This document shows, one piece after another, positions 1 to 8,166 of a DNA stretch of 54,519 bases; the first letter of the stretch is position 1, and each line of letters starts with the position of its first letter. Origin of the DNA: Gammaproteobacteria bacterium (GTDB lineage Bacteria > Pseudomonadota > Gammaproteobacteria > JABHGC01); assembly GCA_027077805.1 (NCBI GenBank), contig JALWTS010000038.1, positions 1-54,519 of the forward strand, in the 5' to 3' direction. Made by a program: the position numbers and the translations under genes. The notes beneath the pieces are model-generated. The model saw only the letters and a list, made by a program, of their open reading frames with translations. It did no database searches and was not told where the DNA came from.

Positions 1-474
1 TTGTAAACTCTCTGTTGCAATGGTTTCATTGGCTTTTACTTTTGCTTTGGGTTGGATCGGTTTTAGTGGACTTGAGTCAATATTTGCCACTTTTGAGACT
101 GCGTCAGGTTTGGGTTCTGGTGTAACTTCTGGTTTTTTTTTCAGTTTCGCTTTTGGTTCTGGTTGTATTTTGGGTTTTTTAGGTTCTATTTTAGGATTAA
201 GCACGACTTCTGCATTATGTTGTTGGGTGATGAGTTCTTTAACAACCGGTTCAGGTTTAGGTTGCGATTGAGGTTGTTGTACTATTTTAGCGGATTCTAG
301 CGTTTGTTTCGTTACCATTGTTGCTACTTGAGTAATATTTTGCGGATCAAATTTTGCTTGAAATAAGGTAATTGTAACAGCGGTATTTATTGGCATTGGA
401 TTTTTAGCAGGTGGAAATTGTATTAAAAGTGCTAATAAATGCAAAAATATTGCTGTCAATAAATAAACACGCAT
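1..474 (-). CDS. TonB-like Pro/Lys-rich envelope protein, N-terminal part (cut by window edge)
   Basis: The reading frame is open from an ATG at 474 (reverse strand) to the window edge, giving 158 codons with no stop. Residues about 1-20 form a hydrophobic, uncleaved-looking membrane anchor preceded by only one charged residue. From about residue 65 the protein is rich in Pro, Lys, Glu and Gln, with repeated KPEPK-type runs such as PEPKAKLKKKPEV and PEPKPDAV. A short membrane anchor followed by a rigid Pro/Lys spacer is the architecture of TonB, which spans the periplasm to energise outer-membrane receptors, and of TolA-like proteins. The C-terminal domain that would decide between them lies outside the window. 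No strong ribosome binding site is visible before the ATG. Confidence 0.6.
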   Translation of the reverse strand, partial: MRVYLLTAIFLHLLALLIQFPPAKNPMPINTAVTITLFQAKFDPQNITQVATMVTKQTLESAKIVQQPQSQPKPEPVVKELITQQHNAEVVLNPKIEPKKPKIQPEPKAKLKKKPEVTPEPKPDAVSKVANIDSSPLKPIQPKAKVKANETIATESLQ

Positions 475-887
475 AAATCAAACTTAATCTAATGAAATTT
501 AATAATTCTATAGGGATTCTACTATAAACCAATTAGACTTGATTTTTTATTCAAGCAATTGATACAATCCCTCACGAGTGATCTTCATAAATAGTTTGAA
601 TGAGTGACTATTCTATGGATTTTAACATTGAATCCTAGTAAAACATTGAGGGTATCGGAACGATTGGGATCATTGGATATTTTATACAGAGGTATGAAAT
701 GTTTTTATATCGCTATTGGATAAAATATTCTGCATAGCGTCACCCTTTCGGGTGATAAACGGATTAAAATCAATTTTATTGGTTTCGGCAACTCTCATCC
801 GAAGGCAGAAAGAAGCAATTGACCAGTGGATCGGGGATCAGAATCGTTTCCAGGAAAAGCAATAACCTAAAGGACACGGAAAAGCTC
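475..887. other. Non-coding gap between the TonB-like gene and the defence operon
   Basis: About 410 bases with no convincing gene. The two flanking genes diverge from it, so it should hold both promoters and one edge of the foreign block, but I cannot place a confident promoter. It contains a 6-bp hairpin with a 4-base loop (TCACCC / GGGTGA, about 740-755). An in-frame TTG at 819 would extend the DUF499 protein by 23 residues. Those residues do not look like a family N-terminus, so I start that gene at 888. I looked for a copy of the ssrA 3' end here as a left attachment site and found none. Confidence 0.5.
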
Positions 888-3800
888 ATGAAGCTAAAAG
901 ATGCATGCATACCTAGACAAAGTGTATTTGCCAAAGATCGTCGGGATATTGTTTTAGACTTAGCAGATCTTTTTGAAGATAACATTGATGCGGACAAATT
1001 CTTTGAAGAAAACTTCGTTACATCAGGTATGAATATGCTGCTAGAGAAAACGTTGGATAGATTGTTAAACAATAATGATCAAGCCAGCACGTTTTTGTTA
1101 ACCCAGGCGATGGGTGGTGGTAAGACGCATAACATGATCGCTCTGGGGTTGCTGGCAAAACATCCCGAGTTAAGAGTTAAATACAACGTTAGCTCAAACC
1201 TGGACAGCATCAGGGTTGTTGGATTTAATGGTCGTCAATCGGATGCACCGTTAGGAATTTGGGGTGAGATTGCGAATCAATTAGGTAAAAAAGACCAATT
1301 CTCTGAGTATTACAGTCCTTTACAGGCGCCTGGACCACAAGCATGGATCAATTTACTGAAAGGCGAACCTACCCTTATTTTGTTGGATGAGTTACCGCCT
1401 TACATGGAGAATGCCCTTTCAAAGGAAATTGGTGCAAGCAACTTGGCCAGTGTTACAACAACAGCACTTTCTAATTTATTAGTAGCAGCTAACAAAGCAG
1501 AATTAACCAATGTCTGTGTTGTTATTTCTGACTTAACCGCCTCATACGAAGGTGGTTCAGATAATATCAACAAAGCCTTGGATAACTTACAGAATGAAAC
1601 CAATCGTTCAGCACTTCCAATTGAACCGGTTTCACAATCTGGCGATGAAATTTATCATATTCTTCGAACGCGCTTGTTTGAAAAGTTACCAGATGATGAC
1701 GTAATAAAATCCGTTGCAAACGAATATGGAGAGGCAGTAAAAAAAGCAAAACAAATGGATATTACCCGTGTTTCTGCTGATTCATTTGTAGCACAACTCA
1801 TTGACTCATACCCGTTTCATTTTTCCATGCGTGATCTCTATGGCCGCTTTAAGGAAAATCCAGGGTTTCAACAAACACGAGGACTGATTCGCTTAATGCG
1901 GATGGTCGTGTCCAACTTATATAATACGGACCGAGCAGATGAAATACAGCTCATCAGCCCTTATGACCTTGATTTAAATGATGATGAAATTTTGTCAGAA
2001 ATCAAAGCGATCAACCCGTCGTTATCTGAAGCGATTACTCACGATATTGCGAAGGATGGCTACTCAGTTGCGGAGGAGTTGGGGAAGAAATACAACAACC
2101 GTGATGCCCAAGATGTCGCCACGTTATTACTGGTGTCTTCACTTGCCAATATTCCTAATGCCACACATGGCTTGCGAGAAAGTGACATTGTTGGCTTTAT
2201 CTGTGCGCCGGGAAGAGATATTAGCACCATCAAGAAAGATGTGATTGACTATCTTCCAACGCAAGCCTGGTATTTGCATACCAGTCAGGATGGGCGGTAT
2301 TTCTTCAAGAATACACAAAACCTGGCAGCCAAGCTTCATAGCTTGGCAAATTCTTATAATGAACAATCCAGCCTGAAAGAATTACGGGACTTTTTGAAGC
2401 ACCAATTCTCACCGAGTTTAAAAGATTGCTATCAAAAGCTGGAAGTCTTGCCCGCCATCGATGAAGTTGATATAGAAGCGGATAAAACGTTATTGATTTT
2501 GACTGAGCCGACCAATGTTGACTTAGCACCAAGTAAGCTACACAAAGATTGGGATGCGTTTGCCAATGATGCACAGTATAAAAATCGACTTCTGTTTTTG
2601 AGTGGCAGCCATGAAACACTGGCACGAGTTAAAGATCAGGCTCGGCAATATAAAGCCATACAATCGATTATTGCTGAATTTGACTCGGAAAGACTGTCTA
2701 AAAAAGACCCTCAATACGTCGATGCAACCCGACAGCTTGATATTATTCAGCTGAGATTACGCTCAGCGATACAGGAAACATTTACTACCTTGGTGTATCC
2801 ATCAAAAGGTGGCTTACGCTCAACGGATTGCCGGATTGATTTTAAAGACAATCAGTTTGATGGTGAGTCTCTCATTCGAGACACATTGAAAAAGCTTCAT
2901 AAATTTACCCATGACATCACCTCGGATTCATTTCGAAAAAAATGTGAGGCTCGCCTTTTTGGGGGTCAGCAAACCGCTCCATGGAGCGAAATTAAACGCC
3001 GTGCCGCAACGAATGTCGAATGGCCTTTACATAGAACTGATGCTTTAGAAGCACTCAAATCAGAATGCCTAAGTCGTGATGTGTGGCGAGATAAAGGCGG
3101 CATCATTGACAAAGGCCCGTTTCCTCCGCCTGCTACACAAATTTCAGTACAGAAACTCAATCGAGATAATGACACGGGTGAAGCGACACTTAAAATTACC
3201 CCAATGTATGGTGACACGGTGTATTTTGAGGAAGGCGATAATCTACCAACAACGGCCTCCAGTAACGTATCTGATGCATCTGGTGGCTTTTCGGGCTTTA
3301 AAACCCGAGAACTTAAGCTTAATTTCATCTGTGTCGATAGCACAGGAGAACACCAACAAGGTGCCCCATTCCTGTGGGAAAACACCATCAACTTAAAATA
3401 CAGCGTCTATCAACAGGGTGACGACTGGATGGTCGAATTGCATGCCATACCACAGGGTGCTATTATGTATAGCACCGATGGTAGTCATCCAAAACAAAGC
3501 AGCACACCATACCATGCCCCCTTTGTTGTTCCTGACGATTCACAATTAGTCCTCGCCTTTGCACAAGCAGCAGGTATTGAATCAGAAATTGCCAGGATAC
3601 CGATCAATCAATACCGAACGAAAAAAATTGAAATCAAACGGGATTTGCCGGTGACCTGGAAACGTCGTCATAAAGACTTAACGGGAAAACAGGCATTTGA
3701 TTTACTAGACCGTTTGAAGAAATTTAATGGCGTTGCCAAAGGGATCATCATTGATGTTCGTGCGAACAACGAACAGCAAGATATCAATTACACTGGTGCC

Positions 3801-3989
3801 GATGATTTTACCTTGGATGGTGAAAGTTTTGAAAAGACGGTCAAGCACTTACAATCGCTTACCGAAGGAAGTCAGATATTTTTGAATGTTGCGTCTATTC
3901 ATTTTGAAAAAGGGCAAGATTTACTGGACTGGATCGCCGATATGAAGGGAAGTCTGAAACCTGGAGAAACCGTGCAGGTAGAGACCTAA
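888..3989 (+). CDS. DUF499-family P-loop ATPase, anti-phage system component
   Basis: A 1033-residue protein matching the DUF499 family, large ATPases almost always encoded beside DUF1156 methyltransferases and helicases in anti-phage loci. The Walker A motif is MGGGKTHN (GGGKT at 76-80) and the Walker B motif is LILLDELPP (D167, E168). The middle third is helical. Near residues 850-910 is a beta-rich stretch containing IMYSTDGSHP, resembling the chitobiase C-terminal/Ig-like fold (see findings). I chose the ATG at 888 because AAAGGA lies upstream and the family-like sequence MKLKDACIPRQSVF starts there. An in-frame TTG at 819 is the alternative. It is the first gene of a tight operon, with DUF3780 following after 5 bases. 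The role in defence is known only by family association. The ATPase activity is inferred from intact Walker motifs. Confidence 0.88.
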   Translation: MKLKDACIPRQSVFAKDRRDIVLDLADLFEDNIDADKFFEENFVTSGMNMLLEKTLDRLLNNNDQASTFLLTQAMGGGKTHNMIALGLLAKHPELRVKYNVSSNLDSIRVVGFNGRQSDAPLGIWGEIANQLGKKDQFSEYYSPLQAPGPQAWINLLKGEPTLILLDELPPYMENALSKEIGASNLASVTTTALSNLLVAANKAELTNVCVVISDLTASYEGGSDNINKALDNLQNETNRSALPIEPVSQSGDEIYHILRTRLFEKLPDDDVIKSVANEYGEAVKKAKQMDITRVSADSFVAQLIDSYPFHFSMRDLYGRFKENPGFQQTRGLIRLMRMVVSNLYNTDRADEIQLISPYDLDLNDDEILSEIKAINPSLSEAITHDIAKDGYSVAEELGKKYNNRDAQDVATLLLVSSLANIPNATHGLRESDIVGFICAPGRDISTIKKDVIDYLPTQAWYLHTSQDGRYFFKNTQNLAAKLHSLANSYNEQSSLKELRDFLKHQFSPSLKDCYQKLEVLPAIDEVDIEADKTLLILTEPTNVDLAPSKLHKDWDAFANDAQYKNRLLFLSGSHETLARVKDQARQYKAIQSIIAEFDSERLSKKDPQYVDATRQLDIIQLRLRSAIQETFTTLVYPSKGGLRSTDCRIDFKDNQFDGESLIRDTLKKLHKFTHDITSDSFRKKCEARLFGGQQTAPWSEIKRRAATNVEWPLHRTDALEALKSECLSRDVWRDKGGIIDKGPFPPPATQISVQKLNRDNDTGEATLKITPMYGDTVYFEEGDNLPTTASSNVSDASGGFSGFKTRELKLNFICVDSTGEHQQGAPFLWENTINLKYSVYQQGDDWMVELHAIPQGAIMYSTDGSHPKQSSTPYHAPFVVPDDSQLVLAFAQAAGIESEIARIPINQYRTKKIEIKRDLPVTWKRRHKDLTGKQAFDLLDRLKKFNGVAKGIIIDVRANNEQQDINYTGADDFTLDGESFEKTVKHLQSLTEGSQIFLNVASIHFEKGQDLLDWIADMKGSLKPGETVQVET

Positions 3990-3994
3990 AGGTT

Positions 3995-4600
3995 ATGGCC
4001 AAAATAAAAAGGCGGGTGCTGGGGTTTGGATTTATTCCAGAAAAGAATGAGCATTTTTTTTTAGTCACGTTACCTGCATCAAAATCGCAAGATGCTCACG
4101 TATTCATTTCAGAGCACTATTTATGGCAAGAAACAGAAGATAAAAAGCCAATTCCCATTGAAGTGAGCCAGGGTGATACTGAACTGAAATGCTTATTAAA
4201 ACGACGTCAGTGGGATGCGATTGAAGATGAGACACGCGCTGAATTTAATCGGCGATTGAAACATTATGGGATGAAAGCGGGCAAATGGCTAAAGCGGGGT
4301 CAAATTCCAATCGATAGGACACTGGGTAAAGAACTCACTTTGCTGGCTTGGGCGATTGAAGATTGTGAACCCAATCGAATTTCTATCGCTGTTAGGAACT
4401 GGTTAGGGTTAGCCCCAGAAGAACGTTGGTGGCTTTATACCATGACCAATGCTTCCACAGGACAGGCGCTGACTGATCGGAACAAGGGGTGGCGTAAAGC
4501 CGTGCGTTTTGCATTGTCAGAAAATCCTGTCTCTGAAAAGGCGATGGCGTTAAGACAAAGCGAATTTGATTTAACTCTGATGTCAGGCAAATGCGGTTAG
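3995..4600 (+). CDS. DUF3780-family anti-phage-associated protein
   Basis: A 201-residue soluble protein of the DUF3780 family, found essentially only with DUF499 and DUF1156 genes in defence loci. Recognisable family segments are FNRRLKHYGMKAGKW (about 82-96), GKELTLLAWAIEDCE, NWLGLAPEERWWLYTMTNA (about 136-154) and GWRKAVRFALSENPV near the C-terminus. There are no catalytic motifs, signal peptide or membrane segments that I can see, so its biochemical role is unknown. A structural or adaptor subunit is one guess. The start ATG is preceded by AAAGG and lies 5 bases after the DUF499 stop, indicating co-translation. The toxin-antitoxin pair begins 24 bases downstream. Confidence 0.85.
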   Translation: MAKIKRRVLGFGFIPEKNEHFFLVTLPASKSQDAHVFISEHYLWQETEDKKPIPIEVSQGDTELKCLLKRRQWDAIEDETRAEFNRRLKHYGMKAGKWLKRGQIPIDRTLGKELTLLAWAIEDCEPNRISIAVRNWLGLAPEERWWLYTMTNASTGQALTDRNKGWRKAVRFALSENPVSEKAMALRQSEFDLTLMSGKCG

Positions 4601-4624
4601 TGATAGTTAAAAAGGAGCATCAAG

Positions 4625-4837
4625 ATGCAAGCCTATGAATTTGAAAGCAGTTTAGAGCATGGTGTGATTAAGGCACCAGAAGCGCTTAACTTTAATGATA
4701 TAAAAAAAGTTCGAGTAATTGTTTTATTTGAAGAAAATCAACCCCAACCTCAAAATAACACCATTGAAAATTTAATCAATAACCCTGTTTCCGTCGCTGA
4801 TGGAAAACCATTGTCCAGGGATGACATCTATGAGTGA
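4625..4837 (+). CDS. Small antitoxin of a type II toxin-antitoxin pair
   Basis: A 70-residue protein with a strong ribosome binding site (AAAGGAGC) upstream. The N-terminal half (FESSLEHGVIKAPEAL, then KKVRVIVLFEE) has the short beta-strand pattern of small antitoxins that precede PIN toxins (DUF2281/AF2212-like). The C-terminal half is a flexible Gln/Asn-rich tail ending in SRDDIYE, as expected for a toxin-wrapping segment. Its stop overlaps the start of the PIN-domain gene by 8 bases, the usual arrangement for such pairs. The call rests mainly on size, position and partner, because the sequence is too short for firm family assignment. It is embedded between DUF3780 and the methyltransferase. 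Confidence 0.65.
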   Translation: MQAYEFESSLEHGVIKAPEALNFNDIKKVRVIVLFEENQPQPQNNTIENLINNPVSVADGKPLSRDDIYE

Positions 4838-5255
4838 TGATGGATTTATTGACACCAACATATGGTTCTATGCGTTTACCCAAAGTAACTCAGCAGAAGA
4901 GCAAGCCAAACGTCAACAAGCAATCGAACGCATCCATTCTGATATCAAGATCAGCCTCAGTATTCAGGTTATCAATGAACTGAGCTTTAACCTGATCAGA
5001 AAAGCCAGCTTTCAAGAAACGGCGCTGAAATCTTTAATCCAGTCCTTTTATCAAACATATCGCGTCATTGGTCTAACGGAATCAGTATTAATTGCAGCAA
5101 CGGATTTACGACAGCGTTATTCATTGAGTTTTTGGGACGGATTGATCGTCTCTGCGGCATTGGAAAGTGGCTGCAAAATGCTCTATTCAAAAGACATGCA
5201 ACACAATCAAAACATTGATGATCGACTGACGATTATCAACCCTTTTAAGGCATAA
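4830..5255 (+). CDS. PIN-domain ribonuclease toxin (VapC-like)
   Basis: A 141-residue PIN-domain protein. The acidic active-site residues are in the expected order: D8 in FIDTNIW, E50 in VINELS, D103 in FWDGLIV and D122 in LYSKDM. PIN toxins are Mg-dependent endoribonucleases that cut tRNA or other RNA when the antitoxin is lost. The start is the ATG at 4830, inside the antitoxin's last codons. A longer frame from a TTG at 4800 exists but would overlap the antitoxin further and lacks family sequence. The methyltransferase begins 2 bases after its stop, so the pair is locked into the defence operon. Whether it acts as a separate addiction module or as an effector of the system is not decidable from sequence. 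Confidence 0.85.
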   Translation: MSDDGFIDTNIWFYAFTQSNSAEEQAKRQQAIERIHSDIKISLSIQVINELSFNLIRKASFQETALKSLIQSFYQTYRVIGLTESVLIAATDLRQRYSLSFWDGLIVSAALESGCKMLYSKDMQHNQNIDDRLTIINPFKA

Positions 5256-5257
5256 AT

Positions 5258-8158
5258 ATGGATGATTTAACCTTTATTGAGCAACAATTTCCGGTATCGA
5301 AAATTTCCAAGGAGAGTTATAAGGAGCGGAAAGCTGGGGCGAGTCAAACATTGACGGGGCTAGGCAAATGGTGGGGGCGAAAACCGTTGATTCTGGTTCG
5401 CGCATCCATTATCGGGTTGCTCATGCCCGCCTCAAATGACCCGGTTAAAGATCGGGATATTTTTTTGAAAATTTTGACCATGGATGATGAGGGATTATGG
5501 CAAAGGCGGTCAAAATCTGTTCCCCTTAAAATCCTGGCCGAACGTGCCAGCACGGGACTAAAAGAGGCTTATCTGACAGAAGATGCCAACGGCAAACCTA
5601 AATGGCAAGCAAAGTTATCACAAGCCGATAAAAACAAGGTCATCCGCTTTGTGTTTGAGCGGATGAGTTATGACGAAAAACTGAACTATTGTGATCGCCC
5701 GGAGCAGATCGACGGGCCGTCAGCAGAGACCTGGCAAGCGATTAATAAACATTTGGGCACACAAGCAAAAACACTTCAGGAATTGACGGATCAATTGGGT
5801 CGAAAACGCTTTGGTCATACGCCCAGGGTTGGCGATGCGTTCTGCGGCGGCGGTTCCATTCCCTTTGAAGCGGCGCGCCTCGGCTGCGAGGCCTATGGTT
5901 CCGACCTGAATCCCGTCGCAGCACTTCTGACCTGGGCGAGTATTCATCTGGTGGGTGGCGGCAAGCAGGTACAACAACAAGTTCAAGATGCACAACAAAA
6001 AGCCTTTGAGGCTGCCGACAGGCAAGTGACCGAATGGGGTATTGAGCATAATGACAAAGGCTGGCGTGCGGATGCTTACTTGTATTGCGTGGAAGCGAAA
6101 TGTCCCGCCACCGGGTTATGGTTGCCACTTGCACCTAGCTGGGTCATCAGTGAGAAATACAAAGTCTGCGCGGTATTAAAAAAGAATGCGCAACAGGGCA
6201 ACTATGATATTAATATCATTACCGGTGCCGATCATGAAACCTTTGCGAAAGCCAAATTGGGCACGATTCAAAACAGTCGCATGATCTGCCCTGAAACCGG
6301 CGAGTCTTTTCCTATCTCCCAGATACGAGGCGATTATAAAGACGAAAACGGTAAAACAGTCTATGGACTCAGGCGATGGGAAAATGAGGATGTTGTCCCC
6401 AGACCGGATGATGTGTTTCAGGAACGGCTTTATTGCGTGCGTTGGGTGGAAACGTATCGGGACACCAATGCCAAAGGGGAAAAAGTCGAGAAAATCAGAC
6501 GTCACTATTGTCGTGTCGATTCGTCAGATATCGCAAGAGAAGAAAAAGTATTGCAATTGCTTCAGGAACGTTTTGTTAATTGGCAGGAACAAGGCTTTAT
6601 TCCCAGTCGGGAGATTGAAGAAGGTAACGAAACAAGTAGATTGTTTCGAGAAAGAGGCTGGACGCATTGGCATCATTTGTTTAATCCGAGGCAGTTGTTG
6701 GTTCATGGTTGTCTAGCCAGTAATTTAAAACATAAAAATGTTCAAATAACAGCATCATATCTTTTACAGCAAGGAAGATGTGCTAACTTCGATAGCAGGC
6801 TGTCAATTTGGGATTCATCAAGAAATGAGGGAAAACAAACATTTAGCAATCAAGCATTCAATACATTATTCAATATAATAAGTCGTGGTCAAAACTATAT
6901 TTTTACTTTTTGGGAAAGCAAATATAAGCCTGAAAGAAATATTTTAGATGGAGTAATATCAGTAAAGGATGCTAGAAGTATAGATTTTAATTCAGGCTGT
7001 TGGATTACCGATCCCCCCTACGCCGATGCCATCAACTACCATGAACTCACCGACTTTTTCCTGGCATGGTATGAAAAACACCTAAAAAAAGCATTTCCAG
7101 ATTGGTACGCCGACACCAAGAAAGCCTTGGCCGTCAAAGGATCAGGCCAGGATTTCAAACAATCCATGGTCGATATCTATTCCAACTTGACCCACCATAT
7201 GCCAGACAACGGTTTACAAATTGTCATGTTCACCCATCAAGACCCTTCTGTTTGGGCGGATCTGGCGATGATCCTCTGGGCTGCCGGTTTAAAAGTTACC
7301 GCCGCCTGGACGATTGCCACAGAAACATCGTCCGGCTTAAAACAAGGCAATTACGTTCAAGGAACAGTGCTCCTTGTCTTGCGTAAACGTCTGGAAAATG
7401 AGGTTGTCTTCCTTGACGAGATTTACCCGGAAATCGAAGATGAGGTCAAAAACCAGCTTAATCAAATGCTGGCGCTGGATGATAAGGACGATCCCAACTT
7501 TGGTGACACCGACTATCAACTGGCCGCCTATGCCGCCGCGCTACGTGTATTGACGCATTACGGTGAGATCGAAGGACAGGATATTCGCCATGAGTTGTTC
7601 CGTCAGCGTGCCAAAGGGGAAAAATCCGAGTTCGAGAAAGTCATCGACCGTGCGTTGGAAATTGCCTGTGATCATTTGGTGCCGAATGGTTTTGATACAT
7701 TCCACTGGAAACATTTAAGCGCCAATGAACGGTTATACCTGAAAGGACTGGAACTGGAAAAACATGGTGAAGCGCGTGCCGGTGCCTATCAGGAATTAGC
7801 CAAAGGTTTCGGTGTTCGGGACTATAAAACCTTACTGGCTAAAACCAGAGCCAATGCCGTCCGCTTTAAATCCGCCAGCGAATTTAAGCGCCAGGGATTG
7901 GATGGTGATGGCTTTGCCGGGAGCATTACCCGTCAACTGCTTTTCGCACTACACGAAACCGTTGACAAAGAAGACCCGAAGCAAGGCTTGATCTGGCTGA
8001 AAACCGAGCTGCCAGACTACTGGAACAAGCGCAAATTGATACGGGAAATTTTAAATTACCTGGCACGTCTTATCCATATGCCACACCTGTCCCATTGGGA
8101 GCAGGATGCAGATGCCGCTGAGCGATTAAGTGGTGTGGTCGAAAATGACCATGGATAG
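5258..8158 (+). CDS. DUF1156-family DNA adenine methyltransferase, anti-phage system component
   Basis: A 966-residue protein of the DUF1156 family. The N-terminus (PVSKISKESYKERKAGAS, GKWWGRKPL) is the DUF1156 signature. The S-adenosylmethionine motif is GDAFCGGGS at 192-200. The amino-methyltransferase catalytic motif DPPY is at 585-588. The order motif I, about 385 residues, then DPPY resembles alpha-class N6-adenine enzymes, in which a target-recognition region lies between them. It presumably marks self DNA, with the helicase and ATPase acting on unmodified DNA. That role is family inference. The reading frame is intact. Codons about 486-580 are sharply AT-rich compared with both sides, which suggests a recombined segment (see findings). 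It follows the PIN toxin by 2 bases and the helicase follows 8 bases later. Confidence 0.88.
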   Translation: MDDLTFIEQQFPVSKISKESYKERKAGASQTLTGLGKWWGRKPLILVRASIIGLLMPASNDPVKDRDIFLKILTMDDEGLWQRRSKSVPLKILAERASTGLKEAYLTEDANGKPKWQAKLSQADKNKVIRFVFERMSYDEKLNYCDRPEQIDGPSAETWQAINKHLGTQAKTLQELTDQLGRKRFGHTPRVGDAFCGGGSIPFEAARLGCEAYGSDLNPVAALLTWASIHLVGGGKQVQQQVQDAQQKAFEAADRQVTEWGIEHNDKGWRADAYLYCVEAKCPATGLWLPLAPSWVISEKYKVCAVLKKNAQQGNYDINIITGADHETFAKAKLGTIQNSRMICPETGESFPISQIRGDYKDENGKTVYGLRRWENEDVVPRPDDVFQERLYCVRWVETYRDTNAKGEKVEKIRRHYCRVDSSDIAREEKVLQLLQERFVNWQEQGFIPSREIEEGNETSRLFRERGWTHWHHLFNPRQLLVHGCLASNLKHKNVQITASYLLQQGRCANFDSRLSIWDSSRNEGKQTFSNQAFNTLFNIISRGQNYIFTFWESKYKPERNILDGVISVKDARSIDFNSGCWITDPPYADAINYHELTDFFLAWYEKHLKKAFPDWYADTKKALAVKGSGQDFKQSMVDIYSNLTHHMPDNGLQIVMFTHQDPSVWADLAMILWAAGLKVTAAWTIATETSSGLKQGNYVQGTVLLVLRKRLENEVVFLDEIYPEIEDEVKNQLNQMLALDDKDDPNFGDTDYQLAAYAAALRVLTHYGEIEGQDIRHELFRQRAKGEKSEFEKVIDRALEIACDHLVPNGFDTFHWKHLSANERLYLKGLELEKHGEARAGAYQELAKGFGVRDYKTLLAKTRANAVRFKSASEFKRQGLDGDGFAGSITRQLLFALHETVDKEDPKQGLIWLKTELPDYWNKRKLIREILNYLARLIHMPHLSHWEQDADAAERLSGVVENDHG

Positions 8159-8166
8159 AAAAAAGC

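Noticed and set aside
20..271. Plus-strand 83-codon frame rich in Gly, Phe and Ser
   Set aside because: It is the antisense of the Pro/Lys-rich TonB-like gene, which has a start, an anchor and a sensible protein sequence.
475..887. Left attachment site copying the ssrA 3' end
   Set aside because: I searched by eye for the tmRNA 3' end in both orientations and found no match, so no att pair is claimed.
2966..3391. 141-codon minus-strand frame inside the DUF499 gene
   Set aside because: No ribosome binding site or recognisable sequence, and it lies opposite an intact gene.
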